Assembly: GCF_003337275.1 (NCBI RefSeq)
Contig: NZ_QPJQ01000017.1
Coordinates: forward strand, 1 to 64,000
Reading direction: 5' to 3'
Length of the DNA: 64,000 bases
DNA from: Marinomonas foliarum
Lineage (GTDB): Bacteria; Pseudomonadota; Gammaproteobacteria; Pseudomonadales; Marinomonadaceae
Part shown: piece by piece, positions 37,204 to 47,201 of the stretch
Layout of the letters: the number at the start of each line of letters is the position of its first letter
Position numbering within the stretch: the stretch's first letter is position 1
Notes under the pieces: model-generated
Seen by the model: the letters and a program-made list of their open reading frames with translations, nothing else
What the model was told of the DNA's origin: nothing
Databases searched by the model: none
Translations under genes and position numbers: made by a program

Positions 37204-37833
37204 ATGAGGACTTTACTCAAATACATCAGTCTGATCTCAGCGCTATTTGCTTTTGATCAACTTACCGCTGCAGAAAGCTTGTACGCTTCTAACATACAAG
37301 CTCGCCTAGCGGATTCCGACAAGGATGGTGTTATTGATGCTAGAGACCTCTGCCCAGACACTCCTGAAGGGGTAGCTGTAGACAACTACGGTTGCCCTTA
37401 CGAAAGCACTAAACTCTTATCTATCGAACTAAACGTTCTTTTTGATTCCGGTAAAGCCGAGATTAAACCGCGCTTTTACTCAGAACTAAAAGAGCTGGCC
37501 AAGTTTCTGCAGGATAACCCAAACAGCAACGTGGTAATCGAAGGACATACGGACAGCAAAGGATCTGCAGAACTTAACCGAGTCTTATCCCAACGACGTG
37601 CCACCGCAATTGCTGACGTACTGGTAGACAGCTTTAGAATAAAAGCAGATCGAGTAAAAGGCATTGGCTATGGCGCAACTCGCCCAATAGCAGATAACGA
37701 AACAGCAACAGGACGCCAACTAAACCGTCGTGTTGTGGCAGAGGTTTTTGCAAAACAGCAATTCGCTAACGAACGCTGGACAATCTACAGTGTAGACCAA
37801 AGTTTAAACACAACCGCTCTCAAGAAAAACTAA
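37204..37833 (+). CDS. OmpA-family outer-membrane/peptidoglycan protein with a TSP3-like calcium motif
   Basis: 209 aa. Signal peptide (MRTLLKYISLISALFAFDQL), then a thrombospondin-3-like calcium repeat DSDKDGVIDARDLCPDTPEG, and an OmpA peptidoglycan-binding domain with NVVIEGHTDSKGSAELNRVL and RRATAIADVLVD. No transmembrane barrel precedes it, so it is a periplasmic cell-wall-binding protein. Confidence 0.9.
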   Translation: MRTLLKYISLISALFAFDQLTAAESLYASNIQARLADSDKDGVIDARDLCPDTPEGVAVDNYGCPYESTKLLSIELNVLFDSGKAEIKPRFYSELKELAKFLQDNPNSNVVIEGHTDSKGSAELNRVLSQRRATAIADVLVDSFRIKADRVKGIGYGATRPIADNETATGRQLNRRVVAEVFAKQQFANERWTIYSVDQSLNTTALKKN

Positions 37834-38040
37834 TCCCCTTTAGCTTTTCACTCAATGCAGAAAATGGTGCTTATCTAGTGCCGTTTCCATACCCATTACC
37901 CTTTTCTATAACCCACTAATACTTCAAAGCCAATATAGAAAGCGGTGACTACCAATTTCTGCTTTCTTCCCTAGGCCTGCATGAGTATGCTTGTAAACCA
38001 AAATAATTTGGGATCCGCTCTACCGCTTTAAGGATTGATA

Positions 38041-38964
38041 ATGAACGCTTTGTTGAGCTTCTTCACTAATCGTATTCACTCTAATGCCTATGCCTTACTG
38101 ATTTTATGTACCCTGTTTTGGGGCGGCAATACTATTGCTGGCCGTCTGGCGATTGATCAGGTTTCACCATTATCCGTGGTGTCTCTACGCTGGTTGATTG
38201 TGAGTGGTGTGATGTTATTTTTCTATGGTCGCCAAGTGCGTCAGGAATGGCACCTGCTGCGCCCACATTTGTTAAAAATGGTGCTGATGGCGACTCTCGG
38301 TTTCACCTGTTTTAACTCCCTGTTTTATATTGCAGCCTATCAAACCACCGCCATTAATATCGGAATCATTCAAGGCAGTGTCCCTGTACTGGTACTGCTC
38401 GGCGCCATGTTGCTGTTTCGTGAAAGGGTCCATCTTTTGCAGGCAATTGGCATTATTCTCACTCTACTAGGAGTGACTCTAGTAGCCACTCGGGGGCACC
38501 TGAGTACGCTGTTGGAACTGTCCATTAATCCTGGGGACGGCTTTATATTGATCGCCTGTGTTTGCTATGGCATCTACACCTTGGCCCTGCGTAGTAAACC
38601 CAATGTCTCCGCCATGGTGTTCTTTACTGTTTTGTCTTGTATTGGTGCTATCACGTCGCTACCTGCTCTGGCCTATGAAGTCGCCACGGGAGCGGCCTAC
38701 TGGCCCACTCCAAAAGGCTGGCTGATTGTTCTGTATATCTCGTTCTTCCCTTCGTTAATTTCGCAGGTATTTTTTATGCGTGGGGTAGAGTTAATCGGCC
38801 CGGCTAGGGCTGGGGTGTTTATCAATTTTGTGCCTATTTTCGCACCCATTTTAGCGGTACTTCTTTTGCACGAAACATTCCATTTTTACCATGCTATCGC
38901 CTTGGCTATGGTACTAGCGGGAATCTGGCTGTCAGAACGTAAAAAACGAACGACCAAACAATAG
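38041..38964 (+). CDS. EamA/DMT-family exporter
   Basis: About 307 aa, ten predicted membrane helices in two EamA repeats (ALLILCTLFWGGNTIAGRLA at the start, VFINFVPIFAPILAVLLLHE in the second half). ATG 38041 has AAGGA 7 nt upstream; TTG 38035 is discounted. Substrate unknown; relatives export amino acids or metabolites. Its base composition appears more GC-rich than the AT-rich flanks. Followed by a strong terminator. Confidence 0.88.
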   Translation: MNALLSFFTNRIHSNAYALLILCTLFWGGNTIAGRLAIDQVSPLSVVSLRWLIVSGVMLFFYGRQVRQEWHLLRPHLLKMVLMATLGFTCFNSLFYIAAYQTTAINIGIIQGSVPVLVLLGAMLLFRERVHLLQAIGIILTLLGVTLVATRGHLSTLLELSINPGDGFILIACVCYGIYTLALRSKPNVSAMVFFTVLSCIGAITSLPALAYEVATGAAYWPTPKGWLIVLYISFFPSLISQVFFMRGVELIGPARAGVFINFVPIFAPILAVLLLHETFHFYHAIALAMVLAGIWLSERKKRTTKQ

Positions 38965-39033
38965 AAATAGGATGAACTGATCACTGGGACAGATAGCTGC
39001 GTTTGAGTAAATGGTGCTGTCGTGAGAACAAGA

Positions 39034-39074
39034 AACAATACTGACCAACCCTAAATTGGTCAGTATTGTTTTCA
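39034..39074 (+). terminator. Strong terminator between EamA gene and amidohydrolase gene
   Basis: A perfect 15-bp stem (AACAATACTGACCAA / TTGGTCAGTATTGTT) with a 7-nt loop and T-rich ends on both strands; can serve both convergent genes. Confidence 0.9.
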
Positions 39075-39143
39075 TAGAGCTGGATTACAATGCTTTCAGT
39101 CTGATGTCGTGGAAACCCTATTTCCTATTAACAATACTACCAC

Positions 39144-40556
39144 CTAACCCGCAACCAACTGTTTGGCGCAGGCTTTATGTTTTTCTATTAAGGTCGGTAA
39201 GTCTAAGCCGATGATTTGCCCTTCTTTGACTCGCCATTGACCACCAATCATGACATGCTCAGCTTTTTCGGCCCCACACAGCAATAACGCGGCGATTGGA
39301 TCGTGACTCCCTGAGAACCTTAGTTCGTCCAGTTTATAAAATGCCAGGTCTGCCTGTTTTCCTAGGGTGATTTCGCCAATGTCATTACGCCCTAATAATG
39401 CTGCAGAACCTTTCGTCGCCCAGCCGAGTACGCGCTCTGGGGTGATTTTTTCAGCACCGTATTTAAGACGCTGTAGATACAGCGCTTGTCTGGCTTCGTA
39501 CATCATATTGGAAGCGTCATTAGACGCCGAGCCATCCACACCAAGACCAATATGGGCACCCGCCGCGCTAAGGTCTAACGTCGGGCAAATGCCAGAGGCC
39601 AAGCGCATATTCGATACCGGACAATGACAAATCCCCACGCCCGCGGCTCCCAATCGTTTGATCTCTTCTGCGTTAAAATGAATGCCATGAGCCAACCAAG
39701 TTCTGTCGGTCATCCAGCCCACGCTGTCCAAATAATCCACGGTGCGTAAACCAAATGTCTTTAAACAAAAATCTTCTTCGTCTAATGTTTCAGCTAAATG
39801 GGTATGTAAACGCACGTCTTCCTGTTGCGCTAATATTGCGCTGTCCGCCATTATCTCCCGAGTAACGGAAAAAGGAGAGCACGGTGCCAGTGCGATTTGA
39901 ATCTGTGCGCCCTCGCCTCGCTCATGGTATTGCTTGATTAAACGCTGGCTGTCGGCCAATATGACATCACCGTTTTGTACCGTGTGCTGTGGCGGTAAGC
40001 CGCCTTCGTTTTCTCCTAAGCTCATTGACCCTCGGGTTAACATGGCACGCATGCCCAGCTGCCTAACCACATCGACTTGCACATCTATCGCGTCTTCCAT
40101 GCCCGTTGGAAAAAGATAATGATGGTCGGCGGCTGTCGTGCAGCCTGACAAGAGCAATTCGGCCATGGCAACTTGTGTTGCCAATGACAGCGCCTCGGGG
40201 GTAAGTCGCGCCCAAACTGGATACAACGTTTTGAGCCACGGGAACAAGGGCTCACTAACCACTGGCCCCCAAGCGCGAGTCAGGGTTTGATAAAAATGAT
40301 GATGGGTATTAATTAAACCAGGCAAGACAACCAGCTCACTAGCGTCAACGACCTCGTCTACTGGGAGAGAAGGCAATTGGCCCAATGGCAGCACTTCTTT
40401 GATCCGCTCACCTTCGATGACGATGCCACCGCGCGCATCAAGTTCATTCGCCGTAAAGCACGCAAGAGGTTGTTTGATCCAAATACGTTTAGATGAAGAG
40501 TGGAATGGCTTTTTAAAGTTTTGTAGAGAAATGTCATTTGGCTGTGTCGCAGACAT
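39144..40556 (-). CDS. 8-oxoguanine deaminase-like amidohydrolase
   Basis: 470 aa metal-dependent deaminase of the AtzB/TrzN/8-oxoguanine deaminase branch. The HxH motif is in LINTHHHFYQTLTRAWGP, followed by GCTTAADHHYLFP, HTHLAETLDEE (second metal His), AHGIHFN and the metal Asp in GLGVDGSASNDASNM. These match enzymes converting 8-oxoguanine to urate; s-triazine or other substrates are possible. ATG 40556 (MSATQP) is preferred because AAGGAG is 6-7 nt upstream. It lies downstream of the BCCT gene but beyond its terminator, so it likely has its own promoter at 40557-40700. Confidence 0.85.
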   Translation of the reverse strand: MSATQPNDISLQNFKKPFHSSSKRIWIKQPLACFTANELDARGGIVIEGERIKEVLPLGQLPSLPVDEVVDASELVVLPGLINTHHHFYQTLTRAWGPVVSEPLFPWLKTLYPVWARLTPEALSLATQVAMAELLLSGCTTAADHHYLFPTGMEDAIDVQVDVVRQLGMRAMLTRGSMSLGENEGGLPPQHTVQNGDVILADSQRLIKQYHERGEGAQIQIALAPCSPFSVTREIMADSAILAQQEDVRLHTHLAETLDEEDFCLKTFGLRTVDYLDSVGWMTDRTWLAHGIHFNAEEIKRLGAAGVGICHCPVSNMRLASGICPTLDLSAAGAHIGLGVDGSASNDASNMMYEARQALYLQRLKYGAEKITPERVLGWATKGSAALLGRNDIGEITLGKQADLAFYKLDELRFSGSHDPIAALLLCGAEKAEHVMIGGQWRVKEGQIIGLDLPTLIEKHKACAKQLVAG

Positions 40557-40700
40557 AGCAGGCTCCTTGATGTTGAAAATCGTCAATTTGCCAGCTCAGT
40601 TATGCCCTGTCTGCTGATCCAGGGGCGCTTATGAAGCACAAACTATACTCTACACAAAATCTAAAATGATGCAATTGAATAGGTAGTAAGATCGTGAACT

Positions 40701-40732
40701 AAAAATGGCCTAGCGAAAGTGCTAAGCCATTT
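40701..40732 (-). terminator. Terminator of the BCCT gene
   Basis: AAATGGC-C-TAGC-GAAAG-TGCTA-GCCATTT type hairpin with A/T runs, directly after the BCCT stop at 40757. Confidence 0.75.
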
Positions 40733-40756
40733 GGTGGCCTGGATAAAGTGACCTAG

Positions 40757-42274
40757 TTAACCTTTTAATAATGCAGGATTCTTGATCCATTTAACCAAGG
40801 TAAAACTACAACACAGAATAATCAGAGTGGCAGGTAAGCCACCTAAGTTAGACAGAGATTTCACGCCAGCCACGCCTACGGTGCTGACCATAATCCAAGC
40901 CACTAATCCTATTATGGTACCCCATAGAATTTTGATCGGCATGCCAGTGCCTTCTTGAGATTCAGCATTAAAGTTTTTTACACACAAATCACCAATGGCA
41001 TCGGTGCTCGAATCGGCCGCCGTTACATAAGAGATAAAAGCAATGAAGACAAGGATCAAAGAGGTCAACGTACCCAGCGGTAATTCACCAAAAATATGGT
41101 AAAGCAGTAATTCAATGCCGCCGCTATTCAAGATTTCATATAGTTCACCACCGCTTTCTTGGTCCATAAATATAGCGGTGCACGAGAATACAGAAATCCA
41201 TAACAGCACAAACAAACTAGGAAAAATAACGTTTACTTGGATAAACTCACGCACTGTGTAGCCACGGGCGATTTTACCTAAGAACATCGCGGTGATTGGC
41301 GCCCAAGCAAACCAAACAGCCCAATAGAATACACTCCACCATTGTGGCCATGGATCACTAGCCGCTTGTCCTGTAAACAAGCTAAGACGAAAGAAGTTCT
41401 GTAAAAATGCACCTAAGCCTTCTACACCAATGCCCAACATATAAAGTGTTGGTCCAAAGATCAAAGTAAATACAAATAACGCAATCAACAGCCAGAAGTT
41501 AACCATGGAAAGGCGCGCAATACCTTTGATCAACCCACGAGCTGCAGACAATACAAAGGTAATCACAATGATGGCGATAATAATGCCTAGCGTAACAGCG
41601 TTTTTCTCCATAGGTAAAAACTGGCTCGCACCACCCAACAAGGTAAGTGCACCTGTACCTAATGATGACGCCATTCCGACTACTAAGGAATACAATGCCA
41701 ACGCATCAATCACATCGCCCATACGGCCTGTCACATATTTGCCAAATACTGGACGCAGAGAACTGCTGATGGAATAAGGCAGTTTTAGGTTATGAAACAC
41801 CAAGGCAAAGATTAACGCTGGAACGGCATAAATAGCATAAGGCGTTGGCCCCCAGTGCAAAAACATCGCCGAGAAAGCAAATAGCACAGCGTTCGGGCTA
41901 TTGCCTTCAATGCCCCAGCTTTCTGGTGGCGAGTACAAGTGATACAAAGGCTCGGCGGTTGTCCAAAACAATACACCTACGGCTAGAGTTGTACAGAGTA
42001 CAATCATAAACCAACGAGATTTTTTGAGCTTTGGTGTGGCATTTTCACCACCAATTCTGATATTGCCCAATTTTGAAAAATAAGTAATAGCGATCAACAC
42101 CAGCAGATAGAAACTACCCAAACTAAACAGCCAAGAAAAGTGTGACAACACGAAGTTATTGGCTATTTTGGTGTATTGAGTAAAAAGCGCCAAGTCCACC
42201 AAACTGAATATTAACGCACCGACCAAAATGATAAAGGTTGGAAAAAAGACCAAAGGTCGTAATGATTTAAACAT
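40757..42274 (-). CDS. BCCT-family (betaine/choline/carnitine) transporter
   Basis: 505 aa, twelve predicted membrane helices. BCCT landmarks: VGVLFWTTAEPLYHLYSPPE, FLHWGPTPYAIYAVPALIFA and FYWAVWFAWAPITAMFLGKI with ARGYTVREFI. Helix 8 reads WAVWFAWAP rather than the WGWWISWSP of classical betaine carriers, so the substrate may differ. Short C-terminal tail, no osmosensing extension. 25 nt after the CocE gene: likely one operon. Confidence 0.9.
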   Translation of the reverse strand: MFKSLRPLVFFPTFIILVGALIFSLVDLALFTQYTKIANNFVLSHFSWLFSLGSFYLLVLIAITYFSKLGNIRIGGENATPKLKKSRWFMIVLCTTLAVGVLFWTTAEPLYHLYSPPESWGIEGNSPNAVLFAFSAMFLHWGPTPYAIYAVPALIFALVFHNLKLPYSISSSLRPVFGKYVTGRMGDVIDALALYSLVVGMASSLGTGALTLLGGASQFLPMEKNAVTLGIIIAIIVITFVLSAARGLIKGIARLSMVNFWLLIALFVFTLIFGPTLYMLGIGVEGLGAFLQNFFRLSLFTGQAASDPWPQWWSVFYWAVWFAWAPITAMFLGKIARGYTVREFIQVNVIFPSLFVLLWISVFSCTAIFMDQESGGELYEILNSGGIELLLYHIFGELPLGTLTSLILVFIAFISYVTAADSSTDAIGDLCVKNFNAESQEGTGMPIKILWGTIIGLVAWIMVSTVGVAGVKSLSNLGGLPATLIILCCSFTLVKWIKNPALLKG

Positions 42275-42299
42275 GTAATATCCTCACAGAAATAATCGG

Positions 42300-44297
42300 T
42301 TAAACACCTGTTCGTTTGATGGTTTCCTCAAACTCTTTGCTGAAAATTAGCTCCCCATCATGAAACGCTTCCCAAGTACTGGTGATGTAAAAATGCCCAT
42401 GATCACAACGCATGTGGTATAGGCCTTTTAAACCAGTCCACCAGCCTTCGCGCCCCATTGTCAGGTCAAAAACCAACTTAGATTCTGCTGTAAGTGGATC
42501 GTCTGGATGAATGGTCTGCCACTGACTCATCGCCATATCAATCATGCTTTCACAAGAGTTGTAATATTGGCGGCCGAAGTCATCATAGGTTTCTAACGTA
42601 ACCAGACCTGTTTTGTAATCGTGATGCACCACTCGCTCACTCTTCGTTGGGCGAAGTGTTTCACCATCAATTGCTACAGGCGTGTCCAGCGCAGGCGGCT
42701 CGACTTCTGTTACTAACTGGGTTCTATGAGGCACTTCAATATTGCTTAAAGAAGACTCAAGTGTAATTGTGGCATGATCAGGGGATGGCCAAATTAACGG
42801 CCAACACGCTGTCGAAACGGAGATGCGCAATTTATGCCCTGCAGGCACTTTATAGGCTACGTGCGTCACAGGCACTTTTACATTGTATAGTTCGCCCGGC
42901 GTTAACGGCTCAACAAACTCATGGCTATCGCGATGCGTTAGGTTTAATACACCCACACTGATTCGTGTGACCGCACCATCGGGATGAACATCAGAAATAC
43001 GCACAGCAAGGTTTGCTGTGGGCTTATCACTGCGGATCGCTAAATTCGCCATGACCTGACCAGCAATCGCCAAATCGTCTTTTAAAGGCAAGGTATCAAA
43101 ACACATGGAACCCGCATCGTCAGCTCGCTGATCGGCTGGTTGCTCCATGGCAAGACGGATCCCCACACATAAACGACCACCGTTTAAGCCAACCGTTTGT
43201 GGCGAGCAAATCTGCTGCGCCAAAGCCGTTGGTTGAGGTGTATCCAGCAACTGACCATTCGATGGATAGAAGGTTTTCATCTCTGTCTGAGGCGATGGCC
43301 AAGAAGGCTCTGAAATCCACTGACCAGGACGCATATCATAATCCGTCTGTGGACGAACACTGTCTTGCATGTAATAGGTTAATTCCGGCTCGTCATCGAT
43401 ACCATTTTCGACGCCTTTTAACCAACGATCCCACCAACGCACCGACTCTTTTACATAATCCATTTTTGGGTTCGGGTACGCAATATTTGGGTATTTATGT
43501 GCCCAAGGGCCAACCAAACCTTTGCGCGGCACATCAACAAGGTTTTCTAATAAGCGGAATACCGTATCGCGATAATTATCAGCCCAACCACTCATCGCAT
43601 AGACAGGAATCTTAATGGCACTGTAATCCTCACAGATTGAGCCATGCTTCCAATAACCATTGCGGACTTGCTCAGTCAGCCAAGGCTTAGCCAGGAATGG
43701 CATTTTGTTCAGGCGATCCAACCACTGCTCTTTCCAGCCTTCACCAACCAATTTTGCGTCTGGTGCGCGGCCTTGTGCATAGGCCCAAAAGAACGATGCC
43801 CAATCCAAGTTGTCATTCAGCAGACAGCCGCCCATGTAGTGTACATCTGTGGCATAACGGTCGTCGGTAGAACACTGTGTGATGATGGCCTTTAATGCAG
43901 GGGGGTTCAGTGCGGCAACTTGCAGTGAATTAAACCCGCCCCAAGAAATACCCACCATGCCTACGCTGCCACTACACCAAGGCTGTTTCGCCAGCCAAGC
44001 AATAATATCGAAACCGTCTTGTAACTCTTGCTCTGTGTATTCGTCGGTGGTGTGCCCTTCTGACTCACCGCAACCTCGAAGGTCAACTCGAATGCAGGCA
44101 TAACCCTGCTCGGCAGTTTGCGCCATCGTGATTTCATCTCGAACAATCGTGCCGTCATTTTTACGATACGGCAAGAACTCCAAAATAGCGGGAACAGGCT
44201 TGTCATCGGCATCGCTTGGCAACCAAGCACGATACGCAAGCTTAGTGCCATCGGGTAATGGCAACATGGCATGGTGGATGTGTTTGATGTTTTGCAT
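42300..44297 (-). CDS. CocE/NonD-family serine hydrolase (X-Pro dipeptidyl-peptidase-like)
   Basis: 665 aa. Alpha/beta-hydrolase N-terminal domain with nucleophile serine in VGMVGISWGGFNSLQVAALN, catalytic Asp region in PVYAMSGWADNYRDTV and catalytic His in VGPWAHKYPN; a C-terminal jelly-roll domain (about 330-560) follows. No signal peptide, so probably cytoplasmic. Family members cleave esters or amides (cocaine esterase, acylaminopeptidases). With a BCCT carrier and a divergent LysR gene it probably hydrolyses an imported quaternary-amine ester or peptide-like compound (inference). AAAGGATATT precedes the ATG. Confidence 0.88.
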   Translation of the reverse strand: MQNIKHIHHAMLPLPDGTKLAYRAWLPSDADDKPVPAILEFLPYRKNDGTIVRDEITMAQTAEQGYACIRVDLRGCGESEGHTTDEYTEQELQDGFDIIAWLAKQPWCSGSVGMVGISWGGFNSLQVAALNPPALKAIITQCSTDDRYATDVHYMGGCLLNDNLDWASFFWAYAQGRAPDAKLVGEGWKEQWLDRLNKMPFLAKPWLTEQVRNGYWKHGSICEDYSAIKIPVYAMSGWADNYRDTVFRLLENLVDVPRKGLVGPWAHKYPNIAYPNPKMDYVKESVRWWDRWLKGVENGIDDEPELTYYMQDSVRPQTDYDMRPGQWISEPSWPSPQTEMKTFYPSNGQLLDTPQPTALAQQICSPQTVGLNGGRLCVGIRLAMEQPADQRADDAGSMCFDTLPLKDDLAIAGQVMANLAIRSDKPTANLAVRISDVHPDGAVTRISVGVLNLTHRDSHEFVEPLTPGELYNVKVPVTHVAYKVPAGHKLRISVSTACWPLIWPSPDHATITLESSLSNIEVPHRTQLVTEVEPPALDTPVAIDGETLRPTKSERVVHHDYKTGLVTLETYDDFGRQYYNSCESMIDMAMSQWQTIHPDDPLTAESKLVFDLTMGREGWWTGLKGLYHMRCDHGHFYITSTWEAFHDGELIFSKEFEETIKRTGV

Positions 44298-44409
44298 AAT
44301 ATCCTTTCGTTATATTTGTGTTTTATATCCATATTAGGAAGCTTGAATTGTAAGTAAAACGCTATTTTGTTAGGCTAACTTGAACTAAAAGTTTAGGATA
44401 GCTGTTTGC

Positions 44410-45339
44410 ATGCCAATAAATAACCGAACTATTCCCTCTTTAAGCAGCCTTATTTTGTTTGAAGCATCGGCTCGTCTTGGTACCTTAACCAGCGCTGCCA
44501 ATGAGCTTTGCGTTTCTCCGACAGCGGTTAGCAAACAAATAAAACAACTAGAAAACTTTCTGAACACCAAGTTATTTATTCGCAAGAAAACAGGCCTAGA
44601 ACTGACAAAAAAAGGACAAATTTATTTAGAAACCGTTAGACAAACTCTGACTGTCTTGGCTGAAGAGTCAAAAAAAATGGATGATAAAGTCTCTCCTCTG
44701 CCCCTTAATTTAGAAATTGGCGCGTGCTTTAGCCACTTCTGGCTCATTCCTCATTTAGATAATTTTCGCGATAAATACCCAGACATCATGCTCAATATAA
44801 GCATTAATAATGAGCGTAATATGAGTGAAGTGAACAGCGACGAATACGATGTGGCGTTTTATTACTCCTCATTAAAAACGTCTTATAAAAACAATTTTTT
44901 GCTGTTTAACGAAAGAATGCTACTAGTGTGTAGTCCCAGTTTTCTGGAAAAACGTCCGGAATGTCACAATTTAGAAAGTATCTGGCAGCAACCCCTGCTA
45001 GGCCTCAAAGACGCCCCTGACTTCTGGGAAAACTGGAAAACCTGGGCAGCTCACTCAGCAATAGACTATCAAGAGCCATTAAACGAAATTCAGATGGAAG
45101 ACCAAATCGCCGTCGTTCATGCCGCACAAAATGGCCTAGGCATTGCCCTTGCTTGGGATTGGCATGTGGAGGATTTAATCGCTGACGGTAGTTTGATCGC
45201 CCTCACACCTCCTATTGAATGTAAAAACAACGCCTTCTTCTTAACTCGAACCAAAAACGCCAACCAATACAGTTCCGAATGCTTTATTGACTGGGTTATG
45301 GAACTGGTGGCTGATCAAAAGCAAGTAGCAAAGACTTAA
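44410..45339 (+). CDS. LysR-family regulator (GcvA-like)
   Basis: 309 aa. N-terminal winged HTH (LSSLILFEASARLGTLTSAA, then NELCVSPTAVSKQIKQLENF) and a LysR substrate-binding domain. Divergent from the CocE-BCCT genes over a gap of about 110 bp, hence a likely regulator of them. A-T-rich third positions and a Lys-rich stretch near 80-95. Confidence 0.9.
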   Translation: MPINNRTIPSLSSLILFEASARLGTLTSAANELCVSPTAVSKQIKQLENFLNTKLFIRKKTGLELTKKGQIYLETVRQTLTVLAEESKKMDDKVSPLPLNLEIGACFSHFWLIPHLDNFRDKYPDIMLNISINNERNMSEVNSDEYDVAFYYSSLKTSYKNNFLLFNERMLLVCSPSFLEKRPECHNLESIWQQPLLGLKDAPDFWENWKTWAAHSAIDYQEPLNEIQMEDQIAVVHAAQNGLGIALAWDWHVEDLIADGSLIALTPPIECKNNAFFLTRTKNANQYSSECFIDWVMELVADQKQVAKT

Positions 45340-45461
45340 CCTTCACATTCGAACACTTCAATCGCAACAGTACCATTGTTTACCTACCGCCATTATTTGC
45401 AGACGATGACTTTTTCTATTTGTTACACTGTCGGAAATAACAGCAAATAAGAGAGAGTTTT

Positions 45462-46322
45462 ATGGCTAATGTTGGTTTTTTAGGTTTGGGCATTATGGGG
45501 AAAGCCATGGCTACAAATTTAGTAAAAGCGGGATTTGACGTAACCGTTTGGAATCGTAACCCAGAAAAATGTGCTGAGTTAGTATCTCTAGGCGCTCGCC
45601 AAGGCGCAACACCAAAAGACGTAGCGACAAATTGCGATATTACCTTCGCCATGGTGTCTGACCCTGAAGCGGCGTTAGCGCTTTGCCAAGGCCCTGATAG
45701 CGTCGCGGCAGGCATTGGCGCTGGTCGTGGTTACGTTGATATGTCGACGGTTGACGACACAACCTCAAAAGCCATTGCCGATTTAATTTCTCAAGCAGGC
45801 GGACGCTTTTTAGAAGCGCCTGTTTCAGGTACGAAAAAGCCCGCTGAAGACGGCACGTTAATCATTCTTGCTGCGGGCAATCAATCGCTTTATGACGACG
45901 CAAAAAGTGCGTTTGAGGTGATGGGTAAAATGTCACCCTACCTCGGTGAAGTCGGCCAAGGCGCAAACATGAAGCTCGTCGTAAATATGATGATGGGCGG
46001 CATGCTAAGCATTTTCAGTGAAGGCATGTCTTTAGGACAAAAAGCCGGTTTAGACGGTCAGCAGATTTTAGACATCGTTGATGCTGGCGCCATGGCGAAT
46101 CCGATGTTTAAAGGCAAAGGCGCCATGCTGCTAAAGGAAGACTACACCACCAGCTTTCCGCTTAAGCACATGCAAAAGGACATGCGCCTTGCCGTCGCCC
46201 TAGGCGATCAACTTGAGCAGCCTTTGCCAACCGCCGCTATTGCTAATGAAGCCTTTAAGCAAGCGATAAAAGTAGGCTTTGCGGAGGAAGACATTGCCGC
46301 AGTTTATAAAGTAATAAAGTAG
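45462..46322 (+). CDS. NAD(P)-dependent beta-hydroxyacid dehydrogenase/glyoxylate-succinic semialdehyde reductase
   Basis: 286 aa of the 3-hydroxyisobutyrate dehydrogenase family, closest in pattern to plant/bacterial glyoxylate or succinic semialdehyde reductases. Rossmann motif GFLGLGIMGKAMATNLVKAG, substrate motif FLEAPVSGTKKPAEDGTL, catalytic lysine in GANMKLVVNMMMGG and the C-terminal TSFPLKHMQKDMRLAVALGD. Start ATG 45462 follows AGAGAGAG. Its 3' end is repeated, damaged, at 48301-48465. Confidence 0.9.
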   Translation: MANVGFLGLGIMGKAMATNLVKAGFDVTVWNRNPEKCAELVSLGARQGATPKDVATNCDITFAMVSDPEAALALCQGPDSVAAGIGAGRGYVDMSTVDDTTSKAIADLISQAGGRFLEAPVSGTKKPAEDGTLIILAAGNQSLYDDAKSAFEVMGKMSPYLGEVGQGANMKLVVNMMMGGMLSIFSEGMSLGQKAGLDGQQILDIVDAGAMANPMFKGKGAMLLKEDYTTSFPLKHMQKDMRLAVALGDQLEQPLPTAAIANEAFKQAIKVGFAEEDIAAVYKVIK

Positions 46323-46338
46323 TGATTGCAGTAACATT

Positions 46339-46376
46339 TAAGAAGGTAATGGAATACTCCTCTACCTTCTTTCCTT
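46339..46376 (+). terminator. Terminator of the reductase gene
   Basis: AGAAGGTA and TACCTTCT arms with a 14-nt loop followed by TTCCTTTTCT. The rest of 46377-46579 shows no gene. Confidence 0.65.
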
Positions 46377-46579
46377 TTCTCTCTTCTCAGTGTGCTATCT
46401 AAATTCATCGCTCCATAAAATTGGAATATGAGCTTTCTTGGCCTATAAGCCGCGTCCTTACGTGAGCATTTTTTGAGAAAAGTGAAATCTTAAAATTCAG
46501 CTGCAATCGACAACACCATACAAAACAACATTACATTAAGAGAGTTATTAAATTAAGCCGTTCGGCATTTACTTTCGCT

Positions 46580-47134
46580 TCAAGTCATATTTAAGAAAAC
46601 AGGTTCGACCGTTTTAATTATAATATCGATTAATAGGTCAATTTGGTTTGTTAATGTTTCTAAAGTTTGTGCATCAGCCTTAATTCCACGAGAAGTAACT
46701 GAAAAAATGTAAGCTAAATCTTGAGCATCCAAACTAGAATCCGTTGGCAGAACACCTCTGATTAACTCAGCAAGCATAGCCTGAAAAATTTCATAGTGAT
46801 TATTAACTGCGTCAGGCGCATAAGAAGATACATTTTGTAAAATATCTCGCCCTGTATCCAACTCTATCACTGAAGCTGCTGGCTGAAGCGTCCAAACATC
46901 AAAAAAACGTTCAAGCTTTCCACGAAACGATAGATCAGACAAAGCTAACCCTTCTGTCTCACGAATATTATGCTCTAGTGATTCATTAATTAGCCCTACG
47001 ACAATCGACTCTTTATTTGGGTATGATTTATAAAGAGTGGTTCGAGAGATCTGACAGGCATTGGCAATGTCTGTCATGGTCACTTTAGGGTACCCATATT
47101 TCAAAATGAGTTTTTGCGCTTCTCTGAGAATCAT
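46580..47134 (-). CDS. TetR-family regulator, divergent from the epimerase gene
   Basis: 184 aa. HTH EAQKLILKYGYPKVTMTDIA, then NACQISRTTLYKSYPNKESI; helical ligand domain beyond. Starts with ATG 47134 (MILREAQ). It faces an NAD-epimerase gene across 147 bp holding two palindromes, so it probably represses that gene and itself. Both lie in a module bracketed by the reductase 3'-end duplication. Confidence 0.88.
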   Translation of the reverse strand: MILREAQKLILKYGYPKVTMTDIANACQISRTTLYKSYPNKESIVVGLINESLEHNIRETEGLALSDLSFRGKLERFFDVWTLQPAASVIELDTGRDILQNVSSYAPDAVNNHYEIFQAMLAELIRGVLPTDSSLDAQDLAYIFSVTSRGIKADAQTLETLTNQIDLLIDIIIKTVEPVFLNMT

Positions 47135-47201
47135 TACGTTAAATTCTATCCATCTTCTGTAGACACGAAAGCATGTCTGAAAAACACATTGACATCAAGT
47201 G

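Noticed and set aside
43199..43615. Plus-strand 138-codon open frame
   Set aside because: Antisense to the CocE hydrolase gene, with no ribosome-binding site or recognisable protein features.
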